Below are positions 55,683 through 64,000 of a DNA stretch of 64,000 nucleotides, piece after piece. Position numbers and translations under genes: made by a program. Source of the stretch: Telmatactis stephensoni (Eukaryota > Cnidaria > Anthozoa > Actiniaria > Isophelliidae). Where the stretch lies: the NCBI GenBank assembly GCA_029948255.1, contig JALIZF010001481.1:186001-250000 (forward strand), given 5' to 3'. The notes beneath the pieces were generated by a model. That model ran no database searches. It was not told the DNA's origin and was given only the letters and a program-made list of their open reading frames with translations. Position 1 is the stretch's first letter, and every line of letters starts with the position of its first letter.

Positions 55683-57638
55683 GGTGACTCCCTATAGTAA
55701 TTTTTGGACCAAACCGTTCACTTTTATTTGCCTTGTTTATAGCTTTAATCCGCAGCTATCGATTTGATATTGATACCAGCTATAGAGGTAAGATGAAAGT
55801 TTTCAATTATGACAGTTTTAATATGATCAGCGTTACCATGGCAACGATAAACAATTATCGTTGAAATTGGTTTTTGCTAAATATCTCAAAAACCTAACCT
55901 GCTCGGGACAAGCGGTAAACGACATCATTAACTTCAAGCTAAGGCAAAGCAAATTAGACTATCTTAAAGAAATTCAATCTGTTTGATTTCGAGTAATTTG
56001 CAGAAATATTCTGAAGCATTCATTTTTATATGCTAAAAGTCACGACCGCCCAAACGTTACTCAGAAGACGTGAAACCCCAACAAAACACTGTAAAGAAGC
56101 CTTTGCTTGTACACTTCAAAGTGGCTAAATGGTTATTCTTAACTCTCTTCCAAAGCGAAGATATCACTTTTTCTTTACAGGCAAGTTTTGATAAACATTG
56201 CCGTAACGTCTATTTCGAAATTATTTCCAAAATATCTCTCAAACGACTTAATATTTTTGCTTGATATGCTAGGAGTGTATTTATTATCATCTTCGAAACA
56301 ACATTTGAAAATCCCATTAAGATTGAAACAGTAAAACATTTTTAAATTCATCGTTAAAGATGACCGACAAATGAACCACAACTCCAGAATGCAAACGGCC
56401 GCAACAGCACTTCATTAGCATTAGCGCGAAGCTTGGAGACTCGTTAGCATAACAAGGCAGGCTATTCACAATTCCCGCCAAAACCATACCAATTTGAAAG
56501 TTGTAATAAAGCATAATAGTCTAAGTGTGCATATTTAGACTTACCATAGTAAGCCTAATGTAATGGTGAACCGATGTTTATCAAAGTAGCTGATAATTAT
56601 TATTCAACTTGACATTTTCGATTCGTTTATTTGCGCGTGCATTCTTTCTCTCACGTGGCGAGTTGGATGTAGCGGTAGTTTTAATCGTGCTGCCAAATAA
56701 AAGTTATAGAAGAAAAACTAATAGAAAAAATGCACTAGAAAGAAATAGAGAGAAACGCTGGCAACAGAAGTCTGAGGCTACTGGTTAAATATTGAAATAA
56801 TAAATTATTCTTTTCTTCTTCTCTTTTAATCGTGACTTTTTGTTTACATTCTTTCGTCTTTCAGCTATTTTCATTGCAAGCTTCGCGCGTGGTGTCAGTA
56901 TGCTAATGAAGTGCTGTCGCGGCCGTTTCCATTCTGGAGTTGTGGTTCATTTGTAGGTCATCTTTAACGATGAATTTAAAAATGTTTTACTGTTTCAATC
57001 TTAATGGGATTTTCAAATGTTGTTTCGAAGATGATAATGAATACACTCCTAGCATATCAAGCAAAAATATTAAGTCGTTTGAGAGATATTTTGGAAATAA
57101 TTTCGAAATAGACGTTACGGCAATGTTTATCAAAAATTGCCTGTAAAGAAAAAGTGATATCTTCGCTTTGGAAGAGAGTTAAGAATAACCATTTAGCCAC
57201 TTTGAAGTGTACAAGCAAAGGCTTCTTTACAGTGTTTTGTTGGGGTTTCACGTCTTCTGAGTAACGTTTGGGCGGTCGTGACTTTTAGCATATAAAAATG
57301 AATGCTTCAGAATATTTCTGCAAATTACTCGAAATCAAACAGATTGAATTTCTTTAAGATAGTCTAATTTGCTTTGCCTTAGCTTGAAGTTAATGATGTC
57401 GTTTACCGCTTGTCCCGAGCAGGTCAGGTTTTTGAGATATTTAGCAAAAACCAATTTCAACGATAATTGTTTATCGTTGCCATGGTAACGCTGATCATAT
57501 TAAAACTGCCATAATTGAAAACTGTCATCTTACCTCTATAGCTGGTATCAATATCAAATCGATAGCTGCGGATTAAAGCTATAAACAAGGCAAATAAAAG
57601 TGAACGGTTTGGTCCAAAAATTACTATAGGGAGTCACC
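55683..57638. mobile_element. 2-kb inverted-repeat transposon in a TTAA target
   Basis: It begins GGTGACTCCCTATAGTAATT and ends with the exact complement, with TTAA on both sides (55679-55682 and 57639-57642). The arms are about 750 bp each (to about 56438 and from about 56878) and nearly identical: the mirror-image 64-codon frames they contain differ at one residue. The loop of about 440 bp has no transposase. TTAA targeting fits piggyBac or Kolobok superfamilies; it is non-autonomous. The right TTAA overlaps the stop codon position of the TRIM-NHL pseudogene. Confidence 0.93.
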
Positions 57639-57642
57639 TTAA

Positions 57643-59928
57643 CTATTGTTATTTCTAAAGAATAAAACCCTTTCACTAGAGCAAGTACAAATATATCGAC
57701 CATCATTAACACTGCTATATATCTGGGATCCTTGATTTCATCACAAGTCTTCCCTACAAAACGACCATCTGCTGTGAATTTTTGAATGCGATTATTACCA
57801 CTATCACACACCAGTAGATGATGGTCATTATCAATAGCAAGGCCCCATGGTCTACTCAGCTGACCATTAGCACTGCCGTATCCACCAATTGCCGATATTC
57901 TAGTGGGTACGTTACCTTTCTTCTTGAATACATGAATGACGTTATTATCCTAATCACTGACGTAAAACAGTCCACCATGTGTTACTGTACTAAATGGATC
58001 AAACTTGTCTTGTCCTGTCAAACCAAACTGATATTGATAGTGACCGTCTCTTGTGAAGACTTGAACACGATGATTACCATGATCACTCACAATGATGTTA
58101 CCATCGTCATCAACGTGTACTCCACATGGATAAGAAAACTCCCCATTCCCTTTACCTTGGTTACCAAAGGTCTTAACCAACGCCCGTGTTGTAGTATTCA
58201 CTATACATATTCTATGATTACCCCAGTCTGCTATGACTAAATCTGTATCATTTAGAAATGCTAAACCTTCAGGACATAGAGCACTACCTTGACTACCGAT
58301 ACGTCAGTAAGAGATCACCATCAGTGTTGAATACATGTACTACAGTCAGAAGACTCAGTCTGCCACAGCGATCCTACTATTGTCTCTATTTACTGCTATA
58401 CCTGTTCAAACTATGAGATCTTGTATTTACACTTTTCATGTCAAACTGTCTTGTTGTTCTCATCTGTTGTGGTTTTACATTCATGACTAGTGGACTGTTA
58501 GATACATGATTGCCATTCACTTGAACCTCTGCTGTCAATGGGCCAGGTACTTTAGCCATGAATTCAACTTCTATTTTCCCTTCACTCCTCACATATTTCT
58601 CTTCTATTTTCACATCATCTTCAGGGCTGATTTGAACATCTACAACATCACCTGTATTAATACTATTCATTCCTGTCGAGGTTTTAGTCAACAATATGAG
58701 CTTTTCCTTTCGTAAAGCTTCTGGCTCAGACTCTACCCGAATAGTGCTCATCGTGTGGTCTGTTTTATGATAAGTTTGTATTTCTCCAAACCCTGAATTC
58801 ACTTGTTGTATCAACTCTTCGTTAAAAATAAAGACAATTGTAGAGCAAAGTGGAATATGCTCAAAGATAAATTTCTCAGAGCATTGTTTCTCTTGAATGT
58901 GGATCATTTCACTTGCCAGTCCTCTTTCCATCACATTATTGATGTATTCCTTTACTGCTGGAAGATGATCAATTATATTTAAGTTTCTTGTGGCTGTTTC
59001 CAACTTCTCATCGATTTGTCTCAGCAATTCTCGCTCCTTTTCTTGTAGTATTTGGATGATTTGGTTAGTTTCTGTACTTCCATTTTGGCTTTCTCTCCAT
59101 ACCATTTTTTTCATACCATTTTTTTCTATATTATGTTTCCAAGTTATAATTAATTTATGTTGTTCACACACGTTCGTATTTTGAACGAGTTTCTAGCTCC
59201 TGGACGATACGTGTTTAAATAAAATAAATAAATAAATAAATAAAAATAAAATGGCTTTTTATTTTGACTGCAATTTTTTCTTGTTGTTTCTTTTCCAACT
59301 CATAGCACTGCAGCCTCTCAATTTGCTCCAGACTCGTTGAGAGTGAATGTTTCTCAATGGCGGCGAATTCCTGCAGAGTCGATGTTTTGTGATTCCTGTG
59401 GTCGTTCTTCAAGCAAATCGAGCAAATCAAGACATCACAGTCTTTACAGAAAAACTCTAAAGCCGTGTGATTCACGTGAGTCTTGCAAGGGTTTTCTCTT
59501 TGAAGCATCGACTCAATGTCTTCCTTCTTCAAATCAGAGATCAAACCAACCTTGTGATCCTTAATAAATATGGAATGACTCTTCAGACATTCGTCACACA
59601 ACGAGCGATCACAGTCAAAACAGTGCCACAATGCTGGTGAATGAGTCTCAGAGACAGAACAAGACTTGTCGCTTTCTACAAACTCTAGGACTTGCAAGAT
59701 TCTGGAGTGAAGTGGACTTGACTGTAAGTCCTCCAAGTCTTGTAGCGACGTTTCCGAGGAACATTGAGGACACTTGAAGTTGTAGACTTGTTCTGTAAGC
59801 TGAGCGTGTCTCTGGATACAAGACTTGCAGAATGTATGAAAACATTCTAATAACTTGGGTTCCGTCATTTGGTGATGACATAGGAAGCACTGGACTTCTT
59901 CGTTAAGACTTGAAAGAAAGGAATCCAT
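57643..59928 (-). pseudogene. TRIM-NHL copy 3, decayed
   Basis: Starts normally at 59928 (MDSFLSSLNEEV). RING and both B-boxes are intact and nearly identical to copies 1 and 2 down to about 59265. There, an insertion of about 150 bp (59112-59262) with an ATTT array breaks the coiled coil. After it the frame resumes out of register (QILQEKERELLRQI), with a filamin domain (VQISPEDDVKIEEK, GPLTAEVQVNG) but strong divergence from copy 1. NHL repeats at 58440-57640 are hit by frame changes near 58420-58200, an in-frame TAG after GLFYVSD (about 57950), and a late frameshift after IAVL. The 5' half could still encode a truncated RING/B-box protein of about 237 residues. The final AGTTAA is where the TTAA element inserted. 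Confidence 0.88.
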
Positions 59929-61019
59929 TTTCAACTCGTCTCTCGTTGTGGTTCAAAGAAAAGAAAAGGAAAGGAGGAAGCTAAGCATATCAGTTAACGT
60001 TACGTATACGGTCACGCCAAATGAGTCATGTAGGTCAGCCTCACTTCTATGCTGCATTGTCGTTCTCTATAAAAAGTCGACAGCTGATTTGTAAGTTATA
60101 CGCGAAATGCCCATGGTACTAAACCACCACAATCATCCTTTCGTTTTTAAATGTCGATATACATGCTTTAATTATTTTTTTGTATACTTTTCGGGAAATA
60201 TCGGTGAACTTATAGCTAAAGTTATTTTACACATTTTAGAACAAGATTGTAACATGTCATATCAAAAGAAAATTCAGATCATCATTAATTATTCATGAGA
60301 TAGTAAGCCAATCAGATGCCTCGATTTTGGTCTCGTGACAGGCTTGGAAACCGTACTTTCCCTGGTTACAAGGACAAAGGGAAATTAAATCTGCTCCAGT
60401 GGACTCGGAGGACTCTGGAACAGTGTTGCAAATGGCCCTCAAGCAGTTGTAAATCCAATTGTTAATTTTGTCTATTTTTCGCTTACTTTAGTGACACTTC
60501 GAAAAAAATTAGCTCTGAAAAATAAACGGTGCTAAAATGTGTCGGTCTCATCACGCAATTTTTTCCCGTTTGTTTTCACTTTATTTTCTTAAACAAAAGA
60601 AAAGCGTCGTTTTAATGCAATTGCAAACGAAAGAATAACCGTAGAAAAAAGATGCGTTTGTAAATTATCTGCATTTGATATTATTATTGAGCATATGTTT
60701 TAAATTAAGGATTGTTTGATATTAAGAACACTACTTGAGTTGATGAGACAAGTGTTTTTTTGTTTCCTTGGAAAAGGAGATGGAGCTCTTGAGTGATCTT
60801 ATAGCCGTGGGGACTTTGCCCCAAACAGCAGTTCTATGTGATGTTTTTACTGTCAAATGTTTTTGAATGAAATTGAACAAGACGTTAACGTTTGAGTGTT
60901 TACTCGGAAACTGTCGAAAATGTTTCAATGCATAACTCGATCTTTAACTGGTCTGGGAAGCACTAAATAGGGCGTATTATTACAGAATAGTTATTCAAAA
61001 CCCACTGATGTATACTTAC
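59929..61019. other. Intergenic region with LINE relic
   Basis: The 5' flank of TRIM copy 3 (shared GTCTCTCGTTGTGGTTC) is followed by AT-rich sequence and the LINE fragment at 60725-60930. No exon continuing the frizzled-CRD gene could be recognised here. Confidence 0.45.
60725..60930 (-). mobile_element. LINE reverse-transcriptase C-terminal relic
   Basis: The minus frame reads HFRQFPSKHSNVNVLFNF, then WGKVPTAIRSLKSSISFSKE and a basic end. This is the usual WxxVPxxIR...SFK tail of LINE polymerases. No other parts are present. Confidence 0.65.
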
Positions 61020-61409
61020 AATTTGGATCACAGCTTTTGAAGTCTGGTGGCTCATAGCAGCGTTTTCTGTAGTCCATTGTGCTGGGGTCATCTTTGCTAG
61101 GTAGAAGATTGCAAAACCACTTTGTCCTCCAATAACTCATTTCAGATAGATTTCGCCGATATTCCTCACCACATTTGGATATAAAGTCGAGGCAAACACT
61201 TTTGCATGGCAAAAATGGACCATGGACATTTGAAACGCACCGAGGAAAGACATCTGTACAACTAAGAAGCTTTTTAGTTTGTAAACAACTCGATTCTTTA
61301 AATTTGGAGACCTTGCTTAAGATGTTCTTTACTTGTCTTCCGATTTCAAATTCGTCAAAGGTTAAGCCCGAAAAAAACTGATCAGCAGTGTGGTTGTAGT
61401 CGCATAGTT
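61020..61409 (-). CDS. Frizzled-type cysteine-rich domain exon (partial gene)
   Basis: One exon bounded by acceptor GCATTGCAG and donor GTAAGTATA. It is 390 nt with phase 1 at both ends, the symmetric phase usual for shuffled extracellular domains. It encodes ELCDYNHTADQF, then SSCLQTKKLLSCTDVFPRC, FLPCKSVCLDFISKC and WFCNLLPS, matching the spacing of a Fz CRD, then a Cys-rich tail (RCYEPPDF, SCDPNC). The domain family binds Wnt or lipids and is extracellular. No signal peptide, transmembrane segment or neighbouring exon was found in the window, so it may belong to a longer membrane or secreted protein extending right, or be an isolated exon copy. The in-frame ATG at 61425 lies before the acceptor and is an unlikely start. 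Confidence 0.75.
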
Positions 61410-61619
61410 CTGCAATGCCAGACATTGTTAAATGGTTTGCACACAGGACTAGAGTGTTGACTTGAAGGTTTCAAGAGTGACATCATTCTGGCCAAAAGAA
61501 CATTACCAATTCCATTTCTTTATTTAATCTTACTGAAAGTTATAAGATTTCAATTCATGGACTGTAAATCCGATAGAAAATAGTGGAATTAATTGGAAGA
61601 CACTAACTGTGAAAGTCTT

Positions 61620-62180
61620 CTTACATACATACATACATACATACATACTTTATTTGATAACGCAGGTTAAAATTGCAACTTTACAGCTGATGTGTACCTA
61701 ACTACACTAATTACATCTACTAAAATTTATATAAAATACAAATATGATATTTACAAAATATTAAAATAAATTAAATAAATAAATGAATAGATAAATTGCT
61801 AATAATAGTAAAATCTAGTTTCTTGTTGTGTATAACATTCCCTCCCTTCCCAAAATTGATATTCATAATAATATGCTTAGATTGTTTTAAATAGTATTTG
61901 AAAATCGAACGAATTGGGGAATCCTTATTATTATCTGGAAGAGCATTCCATGCAATTGCCGATCTATGAATAAAGACCTACGGCCTATTTCAGTATTGGG
62001 CCTATTAAGTACAACATTCAAAGATTTCCTTAGGTTATAGCTATTAAAGTTTTTGGTTACCAGAGAATTGATTTCTCGCAATCCTAAATTATAGTATGCA
62101 TCATGTGTAATAGTTAAGCAAGGATCCTCGCTTTGTTTACACTGGGTAACTATGGACGCGTATCGCTCCAGAGTCACTTT
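61620..62180 (-). mobile_element. LINE 3' end with CATA microsatellite tail
   Basis: The minus frame includes YNLGLREINSLVTKNFNSYN and LRKSLNVVLNRPNTEIGRR. After a frame shift it continues as HRSAIAWNALPDNN...SIFKYYLKQSKH, a LINE polymerase C-terminus. The 3' tail is AT-rich and ends in a (CATA)n array at 61624-61647. It is 5'-truncated and frameshifted. Confidence 0.8.
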
Positions 62181-62519
62181 ATTCTAACTTTAAACATCAC
62201 AAAAGAACATGATTCCACAATCAGACAACTTTCAATATCCTATTCCATTTCAGTGAAAATTGTCACTTATTGCTTAAACTTAAAGTCTCACGTTAAGATA
62301 TATTTCTTGTTGCTCTTCGTTCGATCCCAGGCCGACACTTCACTTCAACTCGTAGCAAACTAACTCCCTTCCAAATTGTTATTACATTCCCAAAACATGC
62401 ACTTAATTTTTACTTTGTAGTTAAACACTCTTATAATAGTTTAAAATACATGTTTAAAGTTGTTTACATATGTGGATCGAACGTGTATTTAAGGTGGATC
62501 GAATGTGTCAGATGTGGAT

Positions 62520-62630
62520 TAGCCTGCGTTGCTGGCGGTCTGCGGTTTTTGGGCGGAGGAAAAATGAAAGACCGCCGGTCTTTCATTTTTCCTCCGCCCA
62601 AAAACCGCAGACCGCCAGCAACGCAGGCTA
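62520..62630. mobile_element. Perfect 111-bp palindromic MITE with 9-bp target duplication
   Basis: Two 55-nt arms are exact reverse complements around a single central C. It starts TAGCCTGCGTTGCTGGCGGT. The direct duplication GATGTGGAT flanks it at 62511-62519 and 62631-62639. There is no internal sequence other than the arms. Overlapping open frames on both strands simply read the palindrome. Confidence 0.95.
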
Positions 62631-62659
62631 GATGTGGATCGAAACAACCGGGTACCGTC

Positions 62660-63290
62660 ATCCTCGGGGACCCAGGGCGAAGGGGGAGGGGGAGGACCGG
62701 AGGGGGAGGGAGAGGGGGAAGGAAAGGAAAAGGAGAAAAGGACGCCCTGGGCGTTTGACTACCCCAAACCATTTCCAACGGCAAAACTTAATCCTCTCTC
62801 TGATTGGCCTCATTATAATTTAATTATAATGAGGCCAATCAGAAGCATTTGTGCGGTTGAGCTCGATTCGTCTAAAATTACAAGTAAACAAGTTGACCCC
62901 ACGCATTGCAACACCTCTTAAAACAAAGCGAGCGGACACGTGAAAACCTTAAACAGGAACAGAAGCTGGTTGTATCGAAAATTATTCAGAAACAAGATGT
63001 GTTTGCAAAGCTTCCCACAGGATTTGGGAAAAGTTTGACTTTTTAAATTTTGCCTGATCTCGGTGTGCAGAACTTGACACACAAACATGTTAAACTGTCA
63101 TAGCATCCAAGCGTTAATTGAGATGTGCCAGATATTTTTGTTATATGACCTTGTTTACGTGGGATATCCCTAATAGGATTAAGTTTTGCCGTTGGAAATG
63201 GTTTGGGGTAGTCAAACGCCCAGGGCGTCCTTTTCCCCTTTCCCTTTCCTTCCCCCTCCCCCTCCCCCTTCGCCCTGGAACACTTCGAGC
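62660..63290. mobile_element. Inverted-repeat element with GGGAGG-rich arms
   Basis: CCAGGGCGAAGGGGGAGGG through GGACGCCCTGGGCGTTTG and CAACGGCAAAACTTAATCC (about 62667-62795) is mirrored at 63175-63280. The interior contains a separate perfect stem, TGATTGGCCTCATTATAAT around TTA (62803-62843). No transposase. It starts about 20-30 bp after the palindromic MITE's duplication. Confidence 0.82.
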
Positions 63291-63299
63291 AGCGAGGAT

Positions 63300-64000
63300 G
63301 TGATGGCAAAGAACGATGGTGACGCCCATCCACATATGTAGAAACCTTGAAGATTTGGTCGAAAACCTGAAGGAAGAATAATATATTGAAGCAATCAATT
63401 GAGGACATTGTTTGAACCAAACCATCTTGTTAGTCTGATTGTTTTTTTGTTGTTGTTGTTTTGTTTGTTTTTTTGTTTTCAGTTCCATGGCAATGAAAAA
63501 AGGTGCGAAAAAAACTTACATTTTTGCCAGTGGTAATTGTGAATATTGGCGGGATACAATGGAACACATACTAGATTATGATCGTGACTGTTAAGGTAGT
63601 TCCGGACCCTTGCTACTGCGCATTTCCCGCGCGCACTTTTATTTGAGAGCATTGGTATTACCGTGGGGAGTCTGGGCACTAGTAAGCGAGCGATTGAAAA
63701 CGTAGAAACTCAAACTTTAGTAAAGAAAAATTATATTTTGTTATCCAAATTTCGGAAAAACTTTAATCAAGAAATCTTGTACACTATGTAATGTAGGCAT
63801 TTAACCTGAAACTTTTAAATTTAGTTGATCATATCCATCGAAAAAGCCGGCGAGAAAATCGCTAAAATGGGTGATATTTGGTGTTGGTTTTCGTTGTGTT
63901 TTCTCTTTTGTGCTTTTCTAACTCTTGAAATAATACGGTGACCCCCTGTTTTTTTCTTTTAATTCAAGGGAGTACTTATCACTATTTTGATTTAAAAAAT
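63300..64000. other. Right-edge non-coding sequence
   Basis: T-rich stretches with TTG arrays (63430-63480), a GGTAGTTCCGGACCCTTGC-type segment at 63596-63640 that resembles a dispersed element end, and AT-rich sequence. No gene is recognised before the window ends. Confidence 0.4.

Noticed and set aside
56070..57251. Two 64-codon open frames (plus 56070-56264, minus 57057-57251) with almost the same protein, and a mirrored 68-codon pair.
   Set aside because: They are the same sequence read in the two arms of the inverted-repeat element. There are no start-site, domain or transposase features.
62450..62784. Open frames of about 100 codons on both strands.
   Set aside because: They read the perfect palindrome and the GGGAGG-rich arm; identical peptide segments occur on both strands because the DNA is palindromic.

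Overview
The window is animal nuclear DNA. Its genes are split by many short introns with GT/AG borders, there is no prokaryotic operon structure, and every gene with a clear identity is metazoan. The gene set is a soluble adenylyl cyclase (ADCY10), fumarase, the diphthamide co-chaperone DNAJC24, mitoribosomal protein S10, a PRSS16-like S28 peptidase, a class A GPCR, a TRIM-NHL cluster and a frizzled-type cysteine-rich domain. Together with tRNA-derived SINEs, LINE tails and very abundant foldback (MITE-like) repeats, this fits an anthozoan cnidarian (coral or anemone) best. That assignment is an inference from style; no species-specific marker was recognised.

Layout. 748-1021 is the terminal exon of a flavin amine oxidase on the + strand. 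It converges on a complete 31-exon ADCY10 gene on the - strand (19784 down to 1389; 5652 coding nt, about 1883 aa). About 0.5 kb away, fumarate hydratase starts divergently on the + strand (20266-25855, 8 exons). DNAJC24 (-, 27938-26644) and MRPS10 (+, 28235-31356) are a second divergent pair, 296 bp apart. A PRSS16-like S28 peptidase (-, 37557-32244, 10 exons) converges on MRPS10. A single-exon rhodopsin-class GPCR lies at 42206-43285. The right third holds three TRIM-NHL copies: an intact + copy (46835-48967), a - copy lacking the filamin domain (53354-51546), and a - pseudogene (59928 to about 57643). A 2 kb inverted-repeat transposon has inserted into the TTAA at the pseudogene's stop codon. 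One frizzled-CRD exon (61409-61020, -) lies among LINE and palindromic repeats at the right edge.

The left two thirds carry conserved housekeeping and signalling genes in alternating divergent and convergent pairs. They have no obvious joint pathway, although fumarase and MRPS10 are both mitochondrial. The right third is an evolving accessory region: a duplicated immune or RNA-regulatory-type TRIM family, segmental duplication of 3' flanks, minisatellites and recent transposon insertions.

For the multi-exon genes I followed splice phase exon by exon. ADCY10, FH, MRPS10 and PRSS16 all close in frame. DNAJC24 does not: exon 2 is one nucleotide out of frame.

Items most worth a second look: the ADCY10 first catalytic domain has Asn where human sAC has the bicarbonate-binding Arg, and a poly-histidine insert; an intronless TRIM-NHL paralog has lost exactly its filamin domain; the pseudogene pairs a well-conserved RING/B-box half with a strongly diverged rest; and several foldback elements have clean target-site duplications of 7 bp, 9 bp, TA and TTAA.
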